Notes: generated by a model not told the origin, from the letters alone. DNA of 64,000 nt from Oxyruncus cristatus (GCA_013399855.1 VXAY01004756.1:874856-938855); one strand, 5' to 3'; counted from the stretch's first letter, positions 11,181 through 22,744 are shown. Translations and numbers: made by a program.

Positions 11181-11275
11181 TTAGAAACATTAGCAAGTAA
11201 CACTGAGCTCTGGGAGGCATTGCAAGTGAATACTGGAACTTGAATATATCTTCAACTGGCCTGAGAGCTTGAACC
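11181..11275 (-). CDS. Exon of the minus-strand gene (31 codons)
   Basis: The acceptor ACTACTTCTTTCTTAG is followed by one base of a split codon and 31 open codons starting VQALRPVEDIFKFQY and including PPRAQCYLLMFL. The donor is CTAA before GTGTATG, leaving phase 1; another candidate donor (CCA before GTGAAAAT) lies downstream. The other two frames are closed. The peptide is typical of a compact helical protein. The link to the exons on either side is not resolved. Confidence 0.55.
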
Positions 11276-11582
11276 CTAAGAAAGAAGTAGTTTAGCAATT
11301 AAATTACAAATTACATTTTTTTTTACTGTACTTTTTTTTAATGCATTATTAAGTCAGGAATGATCCAAACATGTTTCATCCTACCTGAAAACAAGAGAGG
11401 AACAATTCTCAGGATTCCTTACAGATCAATTTATATATTTATTATATTATTACAATTATAGTATGGATCTACACGGAAACAATGGGAATGGAATGGAGAA
11501 AAATGGATGAAAAGATGCTTCTACACCAGTGAAGCAGCACAGAGGTCCCAGCACTGCAGAGGCACAGATGACCCACCCTTAC

Positions 11583-11714
11583 AGATCTCCTGCTGATCTT
11601 TCCCTGTTCTGTCTCCCAAACTGTTTTTAAAGTGCTGGACCTCCATGTGGAAGAACAGAATGCAGAAATAATTCTGAGCAGAATCCATGTAACAGTCCTA
11701 ACTCTCCACAAAGC
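11583..11714 (-). CDS. Exon of the minus-strand gene, frame uncertain
   Basis: The acceptor (TGTCTTTTTGCACTACAG) and donor (AGATCT before GTAAGG) define 132 nt. One frame, fitting the phase-2 end of the exon at 12527-12561, reads LCGELGLLHGFCSELF and HSVLPHGGPAL and then meets a stop at a T/A run (plus strand 11624-11631). One extra base there would continue into LKTVWETEQGKISRRS. A second frame (ALWRVRTVTWILLR onward) is open throughout without any change. I prefer the first because of its helix-like composition, but cannot decide. Confidence 0.42.
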
Positions 11715-12526
11715 CTGTAGTGCAAAAAGACATTGCTCAGCCCAGAGCTTCTAAAATGCAAGGATTTCAAAAAATTACCAGGGAAGCAGTCAAATAGTAT
11801 TTTTGTCTAATAGCTCCACACACACTGTGGCTCTTCCATCAGCCAACTGGCAGGAACATTAAACTCCCAAACTTCTTTCACTTTTACAACATGCAAAAAG
11901 TTTTATTTTTATTATATATCATGATTTTAAGAAGTACAACTAAACAAAGCACTACTGTAATTTTCTAATTATATTTTTCACAAGTTTGTAATGTCATAAT
12001 TTAAATTATGAACTCTTTATTTCAAGATGATTAATTAGAATATGTTCCATTTGGAGAACAAGAGTTCAATATCCTATGATCAATTAAACACAATGCACTC
12101 CTTTAGCTTAAGATTAAAAACCAAAATGCAGCCAAAAAGTTTCTTCCTCATATCTGTCAGATCACAAAAGCATCCATTACAGCAGGATAAGGTTGCCAGA
12201 AAACCCCAAGACTTTCAAAAATGTATTATTTAGTATAGTGGCTTAGCTCTGAAACTGCACCAGAAATGACACCCGAGCTCAGGACAGTAAGCCTTTTTGC
12301 CAATGAATTTCTTGTAAAGTCAACAATTATAATTTATTCTGATCCTTTGTGTCATCATATTAGTAGTTATTTTTCAGCAATCCCAGAGCAGCAACAAATA
12401 ATGCCATAGAAGAGGACTGATATAATTACAGGCTGAAAAAGATAGGCCAGCACCCTTACACTCAAAACTACCCTCTGTGGCTCCTTCATACCCCATATGT
12501 TGCTAATAAAACTGTTTGAATCATAC

Positions 12527-12561
12527 CTATGAGACAGTTTTACTGATATTGTATCAGGTCC
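12527..12561 (-). CDS. Short exon of the minus-strand gene (11 codons)
   Basis: A 35-nt exon ending at a donor CATAG before GTATGA and starting after ACAAAGAACCCAG. It reads GPDTISVKLSH in phase 0 and ends phase 2, which fits the phase-0 end of 14404-14489 upstream and the one-base start of 11583-11714 downstream. The acceptor has a weak pyrimidine tract, so support rests mainly on phase. Confidence 0.38.
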
Positions 12562-12639
12562 CTGGGTTCTTTGTATGAGATACGATGTCACCAGCACTAT
12601 AACTATGCAAATTTTGTGATACAGGATCCCACTGGACAC

Positions 12640-14385
12640 GGTATTACATACGTAATTCGCAGTATGAAACTGTGCATTAACAATAATTCTAGTGTTATAT
12701 AAATGAAACCACTATGTTTATTGAAAAGCTCGCCACACTACAACGAAATCAAATTTAAAAAGCAATAAAGAGCGACTGATGTGCTCATAGCAAAGATGGC
12801 AACATTGGTGTTTTTCCCCAAACAATATAAATTTTGCTTTGTCTTCACATGACAGTACTTTACAGAAACTTTTAGCACTGGCACTAGACAACCGCAACCC
12901 CCACCAACAACATTAATTAATGACTTAAAACAGGAACCTATAGAGTCCCACTTCTAGAAACAGCCATGTGATGTTCAGCAAGAACCACTGTATTCACATG
13001 CAGTGAATTCTCAGCTTCTACTACTAACCATAGAATAAAATAAAAAGACTAGGCAATGCAGCAGTAAAAAACAAAGAGCTTGGGGATATCAATACGTATC
13101 GTGCTGAAGAACCTCAGAAACATCATCTTCTGGTCAGAAAACACCTGCGCTCCAATTCTGCATCTGATCTCAGACGTCTCTCTGTGTGACACTTCATCCT
13201 AGCTGGCATCAGATGCATCAAGGTCCCTCATCTTTCCCTGCATAACAACATGGTCAGTGCCTTATAAACATCACAAATACCTTCAAAAAGGTGTATCAGA
13301 GATCTTTAAAACAAGCATTGCAAGGAGAGACAGAAAGCTGCAATCTGAAACCCCACAGCACAGTCAGCTCAATACACATTCCCCTCTTCCATGTTTCCAG
13401 TGATTTCTTCCCTCCACTCCTGGTTTGCTGCAGGTGGGGAATACTGGAGCTTGTGAGTATTTTTAAAAGAAATCAGAAAAAAAGGTACCAGGCTGGCATG
13501 ATAAAGTGAGTCTGGTAAAGAGCCAGACTAAGGAGATAAAAGGACGCGATTTCACCAAGGTGCCGTGAGAATTAATAAACCAGATAATTTTATAAAGTAA
13601 ATTGTACAGTAAATTTGTGTAGTAAATTGTCTAATACATATGGGAAAACCCACAGCTCAGTATTCCCTGGTAATATTTTTCATGCCTTCCACTACAGCTA
13701 GAAAACATAAATGACACACAGCACAAGCAGCTAAGGAGTCTCACACTGAGAAGCACTGGCTTTAAGTAACTGATGCAAGAAAAACAGAGTTGTAACCAGG
13801 CACTCTAAGGAAGATAAAGAACTGACTGATTCCTTTAACCTGTGTGTTTCCACTACAGGAGTAGCTTAAGCAGTAACTTCTCCTACAGTTTTCCTTGACA
13901 CCACTCTCTGTGCAATACAAAAGCCATAACAGTTTTATTCTGTTTAAAAATCAATAAATTGCAGCTTAGGTGACATCTGACAAGGCAGAAAGCTCACACT
14001 CCACTCCATGAACATTCTGCCCTCTGGTATTGCTGCTGTGTTTTAACATCATACAGTTTGAAGAGAATTATATATCTACTTTCAAAGTTTGAAAAAAACA
14101 TCCCCCTCCTCCCCAAATATGGCCCAAAGCTGTTATGAAGCAACTTATTTTTAGAAAAAGCACTTGTGCAGATACTTAATTTTAATTAATAGTCTCAGTG
14201 ACTTCAACATTTGCACAGTGAGACAACTCCACGCTTCAATTAAAGCCTGCACAGAAATGCTGTGCTGATTCATGGCCAAAAGCATGACAGGAACATCATT
14301 ATATAAAATGCTTTTAAAATTTAAAGGAAAAAAATAACAGCACTCTTGCCCTCAAATAGAGCATTAGAAACATTTTAAAACTCAC
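12640..14385. other. Intron without recognised features
   Basis: AT-rich sequence with ordinary composition. A possible 23-nt exon sits near 13.29 kb after a long pyrimidine tract (CTTTCTGTCTCTCC) but its donor is poor. Nothing else stands out. Confidence 0.35.
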
Positions 14386-14403
14386 AGCTTCAGCAGAACT
14401 TAC

Positions 14404-14489
14404 AGGTTGCTGAATATCAGTGTTGGGGGAAGATACATTCAATGAAATGGTTTCAGGTTGGGCAAAAGAATTTTGGGGAAATATCTTAA
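14404..14489 (-). CDS. Exon of the minus-strand gene (28 codons)
   Basis: Acceptor TTGTGTTGCTTCCACTTAG, strong donor CCT before GTAAGT. After two bases of a split codon it reads KIFPQNSFAQPETISLN and SSPNTDIQQP. A second good donor 18 bases downstream (GCT before GTGAGT) would add VSSAEA in the same frame, so alternative splicing of six residues is possible. The serine- and proline-rich content suggests a loop or linker. The start phase matches the end of 15807-15841. Confidence 0.62.
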
Positions 14490-15806
14490 CTAAGTGGAAG
14501 CAACACAAGTCCCAGGTCTCCATCCTTGGCATCTATCATCTGCTAAGGCTGGATTTTCAGGAGTGGAGGATTCTTAACCAGAAAAGTGGAGGCAGCTGCA
14601 CCTTTACTTCTGATGTCTTGCTCTCTTTTTCCGTTGTTCACATAGCAGACAAATGGATTTCTTTCAATAAACAATTAATTAGATCCAGGTCAGTTCCTCC
14701 AGAGAGCATAGTGGACCTCTTCAGCAGACAGTCACTTCCAGGGACCAGTCACTGTGAGTTGTAATTCTGTCTATCATATTATACCTATAATAAATCAAAT
14801 TTTGAAATTATCTGACACACAAGAAACACTAGTTAGGTTTTCTTCACTATGTAGTTATATCATAAACTGTAAGTCTAAATTTTAGGCAGAAACCTTCAAG
14901 GTAATTGGTAACAAATTTTCGTTAAAATACTCTGGTCTTATGTATAAGCAATACTGTGGCACTTGATGGCCTGTGGCTCTCTACTACCAACTCAGAATTT
15001 CAGAAGTTTAAGCATAAGAAAACCCTCATTCCATGACAGGCAAGCAACACTTAAAAAGTAATCCTACCATGCTTTTAATAGGGCAATAAGAGGCACAAGG
15101 CATCAGCTACCAACAGCCCTGTGAATTCTGACAGCAAAACTGAGATAAAGGTAAAAATTCTTTAGTAGCCACTGCTAGTTATGAGAAGTGGTTTCCCAAA
15201 CAACCTGCTTCTTCTTCATTCCAACTAACACAACCCGCTGCTGTGCCACAAATCTGGCTGCTGGGTAATGGGGCAGGCAGAAGTCACAGGAGTTTGCTGC
15301 TAGCTGGCGTGTCCACCTCCTTGGGATGCTCCTTTGGGTGTGAGTATCCACCAACCAGCCCCAGAACTACCCCCTCCCCACAACAGGTGCTTCAGCTAAA
15401 GACACTTGCAGAACCTCCATCAGTGAGGTTCATCAAACGAGGCTTCGCATCACAAAGCAGTGCTACAGCTCCAGCAGCGAAGAGAGACCAAGTTGCCCCT
15501 TCTCTGCCTCTGTCACCAGAACAGCACAGCCCAGAAGACAGACAACCCAAGCAACAAAACAGATGCACAAGCACAGGTAGAAAATTAACACCTCAGCAGT
15601 TTCCTACAGGACCAGTTTCTTCGCAGGACATCCGCTTCGCTCCAGCTGAGCGCCGGCCCTGCCAGCCTGCCCTGACTCACAAGGGAGTGCACAGAGATAA
15701 AACCAAGCCCAGCCAGACCTAACTTGGCCCTGCACAGCACCACTTGTGCGTTTCCCCAACCGTTTCACACCTAATTTACAGAGTGCATCATCCACCCTGA
15801 TCTCAC

Positions 15807-15841
15807 CTGAGCAGCGACTGGAATTAGAATCAATCAGTTCA
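15807..15841 (-). CDS. Short exon of the minus-strand gene (11 codons)
   Basis: A very good pyrimidine tract (TGTTTTCTTTCTGTGTCTCAC) and donor CAG before GTGAGA. Taking the second AG of the tract (CTAATCAG) gives one leading base, then ELIDSNSSRCS, ending phase 1. This agrees with the phase-2 end of 16194-16271 and the two-base start of 14404-14489. The first AG would give a 45-nt exon that does not fit upstream. Confidence 0.58.
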
Positions 15842-16193
15842 CTGATTAGCACTTAAGTGAGACACAGAAAGAAAACAGAACACACTCGAAGACTTTCTGA
15901 AGATGCATTATTTTTTATTCCAACTCCATTAAGCAGCCCAGTACTTTTAAAGGATTAATGAAAAAAAACATCAAGAAATAATACAGAAGAGGAATGCTGA
16001 TTCTCAGGGAACATGCCAACACATGAGGAAGAGCAGACACCTCTCTGGTAGCAAAGAGTAAAGCCAGGATGTTCAAAGAACTTCAGGGACATGTGACCTT
16101 GCCCACTTAATCCAGTCACTGAGTTTATTTGATTTTTGTGAAACAGCATTTTGATAATTCCTCCTGGAATATCAGATTCACTCTAATACTCAC

Positions 16194-16271
16194 CAATTTA
16201 CAATACAGTCATTATTTTCACAAGACTCACAACATATTTTTTCCAGTTTTAGTAAAGAACAGAAAAGTCTT
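16194..16271 (-). CDS. Exon of the minus-strand gene (25 codons, Cys-rich)
   Basis: Acceptor ACTGTTTTCTGTTCTGGATGTTTAAG, donor TTG before GTGAGT. One leading base is followed by RLFCSLLKLEKICCESCE and NNDCIVN, ending phase 2. Five of the 25 residues are cysteine. Other frames contain stops. It reads in frame into 15807-15841 and 14404-14489, giving a continuous three-exon peptide of about 65 residues. Confidence 0.62.
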
Positions 16272-16884
16272 CTTAAACATCCAGAACAGAAAACAGTACC
16301 TTAAAATTAATACCAAAAAGCAGTCAATGAGTGTATGTATACACATAAGGATTATTTCCACAAACTTTGTTAAGCACAATGTTTCATTTACAGCTGTTAT
16401 TTTATAAGCAGGAACTGAAGGCAAGCCCAGGAAGAGTAGAAGTAAGTTTCTAAACAATTTACAGAGATGCTTTTTAACAGGACCAGACAAAACATTCCTT
16501 AAAGTTGCATTTACAAGCCAAAGCTGACCTGAGGCACCACACTGAGTATATATGAGAGAACCTACATGGACACTGACCTTAATAAAACTAGAGGGGCAAA
16601 TTTTGCACGGGGAAGACATGCTCTTGAACAAATGTTTTCCAATGTATTAGGCACACAGAAGCCTTTTTCTGCATCAAGAACCACACGTCACGTTCCCTAA
16701 ACTGCTTCTTTTCTTGACCAAACACGCTGTGGACAACCTACAGAGGATGCCCCTCGGTATTCCTCTTCGAGCTTCCAATCTGCAGTTTCTACTAACAATG
16801 AAAATACGAGGATTCCCCCCCACCCCTCAAAAATCACAGTCAGAGTTAAGATGGCCTTTTCTAAGCTCATGTGCGAAAAAATAC

Positions 16885-17073
16885 CCTGAGTGATTGGAGA
16901 CTGTCGACACCAAGAGAAGTTCTGATGGAGATTTTCACTGACTTTAAATCAAGCACAGACCCAGAACCACAGTAATGCAAAAGCAGGGAGAGCTGAGGAC
17001 GACAAGCAGGATGAATTGCTGTGTAAGATGCATGAGGATCCGAGAACACAACTAGTGACTGGTCTTGGTCTAA
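16885..17073 (-). CDS. Long exon of the minus-strand gene (63 codons)
   Basis: Follows a long pyrimidine tract ending TTCCATTTGTGTTTTAAG and ends before GTATTT, a mediocre donor. The open frame begins LDQDQSLVVFSDPHAS, includes RPQLSLLLHYCGSGS and ends GVDSLQSLR. An internal AA before GTCAGT could serve instead and would give the phase needed by the exon at 16194-16271. A second frame is open for the first 40 codons. The chosen frame is the more protein-like. Confidence 0.55.
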
Positions 17074-17129
17074 CTTAAAACACAAATGGAAGGAAAAAAA
17101 AAAAACCACCACACTAATTCCACACTTAC

Positions 17130-17147
17130 CAGGCCTTCCTAGATCTA
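17130..17147 (-). CDS. Possible micro-exon (18 nt)
   Basis: A strong donor (CCTG before GTAAGTG) and a strong tract (TTGGTTTTATTGAGTTTTATACTTAAG) enclose only 18 nt, readable as two bases, DLGRP, one base. The signals are good, but so short an exon cannot be confirmed from sequence alone. Confidence 0.25.
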
Positions 17148-17534
17148 CTTAAGTATAAAACTCAATAAAACCAAATGAAATATATTGAACTGTGTATCCC
17201 AACACCAGTCTCAGGTGAGCAACTTCACTCAAGACCCTAGCAAACCTTACAACAGAGGTCATTAAGGTCATAACCCCAGGCAGAGCTGCTCTTCAGCCAG
17301 ACATCAGCCTAACACAGGACTGTGCGCTTGTACCACACCAGAGTCCATCCATTCTCTACACATACTCTTCCATCTTTTCACCCACTCAGGAGGTACAACA
17401 GGTAAAGAGAGGAGAGCTGGTCCACAAAAATTCACAGTGCTTCCAACCTTTTCCCAATCCTTCACATGTTCTGCAGCTGCTCTACTAAATCCTTGGCCTC
17501 AGGTTGTTCTGCTTCTCTAGATCCGCTCCTATGG

Positions 17535-17915
17535 AGCCAGGCTGGGAGAGCTGGGGGTGTTCAGCCCAGAAAAGAGAAGGCACCAGGGAGACCTCCACGG
17601 CCTAAAGGGGCTCCAGGAGAGTTGGAAAGCAACTGTGTACAAGAGCCTGGAGCAACATGACAAGGGGCAATGGCTTCCCACTGACAGAGGGCAGGGTTAG
17701 ATTAGGGATCAGGAAGACATTCCTGACTGTTGGGCTGTGAGGCCCTGGCACAGGCTGCCCAGAGAAGCTGTGGCTGCCTCATCCCTGGAAGTGTCCAAGG
17801 CCAGGCTGGATGGGGCTTGGAGCAATCTGGGATAGTGGAAGATGTCCCTGCCTGTGGCAGAGGACTGCAACAAGATGAGCTTTACAGGCCCTTCCAATCC
17901 GAACTGTTCTGTGAC
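17535..17915 (+). mobile_element. CR1 LINE, about 380-base 3' portion
   Basis: Carries the 5'-ward CR1 landmarks GAGAGCTGGGGGTGTTCAG and CTGGAGCAACATGACAAGG, then GGCACAGGCTGCCCAGAG and CATCCCTGGAAGTGTCCAAG, ending in CCCTTCCAATCCGAACTGTT. One of the longer plus-orientated copies, inserted in an intron of the minus-strand gene. Confidence 0.93.
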
Positions 17916-17949
17916 CCTTCAGTTCTGAAGAGTGACCTGTGCCCATGCC

Positions 17950-19100
17950 TCTTCAATGGATCATAAAATTAATTTAAACACTTCAAGACAACATCTCAAT
18001 CTCTTATTTGGATACTATAAAACATTCTTGAAGCTTTCTTTGGGAGCCTTGTTAGCAGAAGCAACAAGTTCTAACAGCACTGAACCTCTAAACAACTCTC
18101 AACAGACCAAAGTCCCAGACCCACATCCCAAGACCCAAACTGTAAATCACCTTCCTGATCATAATGAACCAAATGTTTAATAAGACTGGACACATTTAGT
18201 TCTTTGTACTCCATAGATTAATGAACAATTAAGAGGCTGGAAGCAGAAAATTGACTTAAGCTGAAGTTACTCAATTGTGGGGACAGAATTCTTTTGTCCG
18301 CAGGACAGCAGTGACCTATCTAACATATTTTAAATAGGTTTTTATCGACTTAAAAATAGCATTTTAAGTAGATTCTTATTACAGCAAAAAGCTTGCTTTA
18401 CATCTGAGTAACCAGAAGTAAAGAAGTAAAAAACTCCACAAGCCCTGTGCAGAACATGCAGGCTCTTGACCATTCCTCTCTCTGCCTCAAACTCTGAGTT
18501 GCAGAGCTTTAGACCATCATAATCAATTAAATAAAATTCAGAATATAATGTTCTAATATTGTCTTTAAAGCTAAATACAGTACTGGCCAATGCTTACCAG
18601 GTTACACATGCTAAGCAGTTCAAGTGATAATCATAATGATGAATGATGAATTTAATGCCCATTCGCCTTAACTTAATATGAACTATCATATATAAGTCTC
18701 ACGCATTCATTTTAAGTCACTGGGAAGGATCCCATTTTTCCTGATCTGAATCAGTGTTCAGTCTGAACTTAGGCATTCCATATTTTTTTGCATTTAACAG
18801 AATCATTCTTCGCACATAGGGGAAGATGCCTGAGGCTGTACAGTCCTTTGCAATCTCAGCAACTGGCCCCATCATTCCATGTGATAGTTATGCTGAAAAA
18901 AATAAGATCAACCAAATTTCCAGCTGCCCTTCCAACTGTGGGAGAAACTGATCAGCCCATTCTTTACTCCTGAAGAAAAGGTCCTGCAAAGGTCAGGCTT
19001 TCACATGAAATACAGATCATTAACACTGAATACACAACTACTTTGATGCTCACTTTTTGTTTGTATAACTAGGATTCCGCTGTACCTATTTCAGGATATT
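17950..19100. other. Intronic sequence, nothing firm
   Basis: One good donor-like site on the minus strand (CTG before GTAAGC near 18597) has only a 13-nt open space to the nearest acceptor, too short to call. Confidence 0.3.
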
Positions 19101-19107
19101 CTGTATT

Positions 19108-19223
19108 TTATATATATATACACATATATATGATGTTTAAGGTCCCTTCCAACCCAAACCATTCTACAATTCTGTGATATATATACATATATGTGTATAT
19201 GTATACACACACACACACACACC
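19108..19223. repeat. (TA)n/(CA)n microsatellite split by a CR1 end
   Basis: TATATATATACACATATATA on the left and ATATATACATATATGTGTAT followed by about nine CA units on the right flank a 46-base CR1 3' end. The CA tract passes into a run of C. Confidence 0.88.
19133..19178 (+). mobile_element. Very short CR1 3' end inside a microsatellite
   Basis: Only GGTCCCTTCCAACCCAAACC and ATTCTACAATTCTGTGA remain of the element, placed exactly within TA repeats. It is the most strongly 5'-truncated CR1 copy in the window. Confidence 0.88.
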
Positions 19224-19475
19224 CCCCATTAGCTTGTTTCCAAAACTGATATATAATGGAAGAGTTGCTTACTGAATCAGAAAGAAGCCACCCAATGTTA
19301 AGTCATTTCTCTTGTTCTCCAAGTATTGTGTACATGAGACAAACTAAAATTTATCAAATAAGCTTCATAGTAGCCTGCCTTGATTGCAAAAAGCACTAAA
19401 CCACACAGTATGGATTGTCAAAAGTAGGTGCAGAGTGTGCCAGTTGCCTAACTGGGAACTGCTACCTGTTTTTAC

Positions 19476-19536
19476 CACAAGCCAGTTACTCTGTTCCATG
19501 GAGAGACAGTCTTCTCCTCAAGGCTGTTAAGTCTCT
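19476..19536 (-). CDS. Possible exon of the minus-strand gene (about 19 codons)
   Basis: Between the acceptor TAGATTTTATGTTCTAAG and the donor TTGTG before GTAAAA, one frame reads RLNSLEEKTVSPWNRVTGL. The peptide looks natural, but a second frame is nearly open and the phase does not fit the neighbours as I have them. Treat as a candidate only. Confidence 0.33.
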
Positions 19537-20084
19537 CTTAGAACATAAAATCTAGACCCAAAACTCATATTGCAGCATCTAAGCTTATGCAGCTTTTAAA
19601 ACAGTGTTTACTGTAGAGCTGGGTCTACAATGACCTAGGCAACAGCCTACCACATCACTTCAAACATACCTCACATACAAAAAAGGACTGATGTTCTATC
19701 AGTCCTCATTACAAATAGCAACACTGACAGATTAAAAAAAAAAAAAAGAAAAGAAAACACAAAAAATCCACATTATTTGTGGGAAGGAGAAGAGGTGTGG
19801 GTTATAATCACCCTGAGTCAGACAAGTCACCCTCCACCGCCTAATGTTACACTGCCAGGCACCGTAAAGGCAAAGCTGGCCCAGGTTTGGAAATTCCATA
19901 GTCTACAGAAACCCCATGAAAATAACATAATACCAAAAATAATAAAATTAAAAAAGACCCCTCATAAGTTTAGCACAGAGCTTCCAAAAGTTACCAAAGT
20001 ATAGTATTCTTACTTCAATTCCTGAGTGATCCAAAGATAACCAGATTTTTCCCCTCAATCAAAATCCACGCAAGTAACTCTCAC

Positions 20085-20121
20085 CTAGCACAAGTTATAT
20101 GCAACACAAGTGACAGAAGGA
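20085..20121 (-). CDS. Short exon of the minus-strand gene (11 codons)
   Basis: Donor TAG before GTGAGA is strong; the acceptor ATGTCCTGTACACACAG is moderate. With two leading bases it reads LLSLVLHITCA. That phase is met if the upstream 22-nt exon (20291-20312) has one A too many in its homopolymer. The hydrophobic helix agrees with the rest of the protein. Confidence 0.4.
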
Positions 20122-20290
20122 CTGTGTGTACAGGACATCCGATTTCCCCTAAGCATGTCTAGATCCCAATTAGCCTAAAATCATTTAGTTCCTGAGTCTC
20201 CAAGAAGACACAGGTATGTTAAATGATGAGAATCCCAGAAGCCAAACATCCACCTTGAAAAACGCTTTAGACTTATTGGTTTGCACTCAC

Positions 20291-20312
20291 CTTTTCCTAT
20301 TTTTTGCAGAGA
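20291..20312 (-). CDS. Micro-exon (22 nt) with homopolymer
   Basis: A very strong donor (AAAAG before GTGAGTG) and a good tract (GTTTGGGTGCTGTTTCTGGAGTTAG) enclose 22 nt. With two leading bases it reads SAKNRK. The exon contains a run of six A on the coding strand (plus-strand T run 20300-20305); with one A fewer its end phase would fit the next exon. Confidence 0.35.
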
Positions 20313-21035
20313 CTAACTCCAGAAACAGCACCCAAACAATTTTAATTTGTGACTTTTTAACATAAATGGTAATTTTTTTGACTAGTTCTTTTATAGCCCA
20401 TCCCATGTTCCTCCAAATACAAGCTGCCCAAAAATACTCTGCGTGAAAAACTAAATGTTCCCAATGACAACTCTGATCACATCATTCTTTGCACATGAAC
20501 ACTGAAAGATGCAACAACAGCAAAAACCACTAGTTATTCTTATAACTTCAGACTAAATCCTAAATATAGTAAGTTTTCGAGTTCTCTTTCCTAAAATTCA
20601 AATAATATGTTCATTGCTTTAACCAAAAGCTAGCAAAGTACAACTTGTATTGTGCTGCAGGCCATAAAGGGAATGTTCTTTATTTGAATCATGGTTGGAT
20701 GAAGATGAAAAGTAGTTTCTGAAAATTTACAACAGTTCTGACACTACTGTGTGTTCCTCGTTACAAGTTATCCCCCTCTATTTATCAGACTAACTCCAGA
20801 CCTTTCACTACCTTCAAAAAGATAGTTTTTATCAATTCTTCATGTCTTTATACCCAACCATAGGAAAACTGCATAGAATATGGAGAAAATCCCTGGTTGA
20901 GGAAAAAAACAGGGGTAAGAGAAAGACCACAGTAACTGCTGCAGTCTGGCAGGGGAGGCTGTGGTTTAAAAGTAACATTTAGTAATTAACTTTGTCTGTA
21001 GCAACGCACCCAGCTGATGCTTTGTTAGCACTTAC

Positions 21036-21204
21036 CTATCCTAAGTAACCATTCTGCCATATAAAAAACTTCCCAAGTAAGGAGAACTTATTTGCAATTA
21101 GCAGAAACTCTTTCTCGTCCACCTTGGACTGACACATCACCAGTACTGCTTCCACTACTTCACAGCAAAGAGCTGTATTGTGAATTCCCTGGAATTCTTC
21201 ATTT
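21036..21204 (-). CDS. Exon of the minus-strand gene with a homopolymer frameshift
   Basis: On the minus strand the exon reads NEEFQGIHNTALCCEVVEAV, then LVMCQSKVDEKEFLLIANKF and SLLGKFF, where the frame runs into a stop right at the donor. The donor (GATAG before GTAAGT) is excellent. The bases just before it are open in another frame as FYMAEWLLRI. One additional T in the run of six (plus-strand A run 21063-21068) would join both parts into 56 codons with the expected phase 2 to phase 1. The acceptor (GTTTGGGGTAGAG or two bases earlier) is weak. The peptide is strongly helical. Confidence 0.62.
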
Positions 21205-21658
21205 CTCTACCCCAAACGAAGCTTTCCCCAGAATTAAACCATCCTTAGATTAATTTCTGGAGAGTATCTGGGAGGCTTGGTTTCATATTAAACAAGCTGT
21301 GCTTGCCTGTGGCAGCCTTTGTTAGCTCTCTACATTCCAACATCGGGTTTACAGATGGAAAAGCAAAGTCTCCATTATGGAGAGATTTCAATACTCAAAA
21401 ATACCTTAAATTTGACTTTCTGAAAAATGTATTACTAGCCTTCAAGTCAGTCTTCACATGCAGCATTACGCAACAAAATGCCACGTGCTGAGATGTAAAT
21501 ACAGGTTTGTAACGTGACCACAGGTACATTATTTTATTGCAGGGCAAACACCAGCCATCAGTCCCTGAACATCAGACTGTGCAGGTGCCTCGAGGAGCCA
21601 CCACAACTACTCCTACAAGCAGGGAATGTTCTAAACAGAAAGGGCAAGGAGATCCTAC

Positions 21659-21738
21659 AACTGATTCCAGAGCTTCCCAGATGACCCAGGATGCGAATGC
21701 AGAGGTGCAAAGTAGTCTGGCACCACATGCAAAAAAGC
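21659..21738 (-). CDS. Exon of the minus-strand gene (26 codons)
   Basis: Acceptor GGGCTTTGTCTGCTCCTGCAAG, donor AGTT before GTAGGA. In phase 0 it reads AFLHVVPDYFAPLHSHPG and SSGKLWNQ, ending phase 2. This continues in frame from the exon at 22745-22790 and into 21036-21204. Another frame is also open here (FFACGARLLCTS onward), and the plus strand has an open frame too; phase agreement with both neighbours decides for the one given. Confidence 0.55.
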
Positions 21739-22744
21739 CTTGCAGGAGCAGACAAAGCCCTGACCTTTCCGCAAGCTGCCGGAGTTCCAACTTACAGGAC
21801 ACGAGTGACTGCTGCTGTTTTCAAAGACTTTTAAAGGCTTTCCTAGCAAAGCCCTTCGATAAAATGTTCTTTCTCTCCTTTCTTCACATACTGTTTGCTG
21901 TGGGATGACACATAAAGCTTCCGACTTAGGCAGTTCCTCAAAGGACTCTGGGGGACATCTGGAGATCTCTCAAGATGCTGGACACTAATAACAGGGGGTA
22001 TGAAACACCTACACTGCAATAAAGATCACCTGAAACAAGACGTCCAAGCTCAGACGTGCAATTACGTGTCTCAGAACTACAAACACCATCTAGAAATTCA
22101 GAGCCATTTAGGTTTGGAATCACACAGGAATTACTAGTGAGGTCACTTAGGAGGTGTCATCCTTACAGGAAAGCATCCAGTTCAATGACAAAGTGAGTAC
22201 AGACCTCGCTGGAAAATCTCAAGGCTCCCTAAACACTCACCTGTGCATTAACACCACATATAGTCTAAAACACTGCAATAAAACCTTCTATAACAGCATC
22301 CCACCAACTCTTCCAATTTGTTTTTTGCATAAATGTACAAAGACTTTACATGCTTATATGAAAACTCAGCAAAAGCAAATTAAAGCTGACATGAGCTGCA
22401 ACACAGCATTTTTTAACTAAGAGGAAGAATCAAGCCAGTATTTTTCTGTCCTTTGTTTGAAATGGTTTCTGTACACCTTTGCTGTGAAATAAGTCAAGTA
22501 GCAGTTACCTCACCACAACATTTTTCAAACACTTACCACTACACATTGTTGATAAAGAAGCTTTCATTCTATAACCACTAAAACTTTTCTTCTCAAAGCA
22601 GGATAGAAGTTGAAGTTTAGTCACACAACAGAAGTCTTCAGAGAGGTTTACCAAAAATTCAAGACATCTTATTTCTCAAAGCAAAATAACACACTGCGCT
22701 TGGAAGATGTTTGCTTTCCATACTGAATAACACCTGTTACATAC

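Noticed and set aside
15243..15722. Plus-strand 159-codon open frame
   Set aside because: Low-complexity proline/serine/glutamine composition, no splice signals on plus strand, and it lies in an intron of the minus-strand gene.
16227..16631. Minus-strand 134-codon open frame
   Set aside because: Covers part of the exon at 16194-16271 in a different frame. The remaining part has no good donor, although an exon linking 16885-17073 to 16194-16271 could still hide here.
21537..21908. Plus-strand 123-codon open frame
   Set aside because: Overlaps the minus-strand exon at 21659-21738, whose frame and splice signals fit its neighbours; the plus frame is most likely its shadow.
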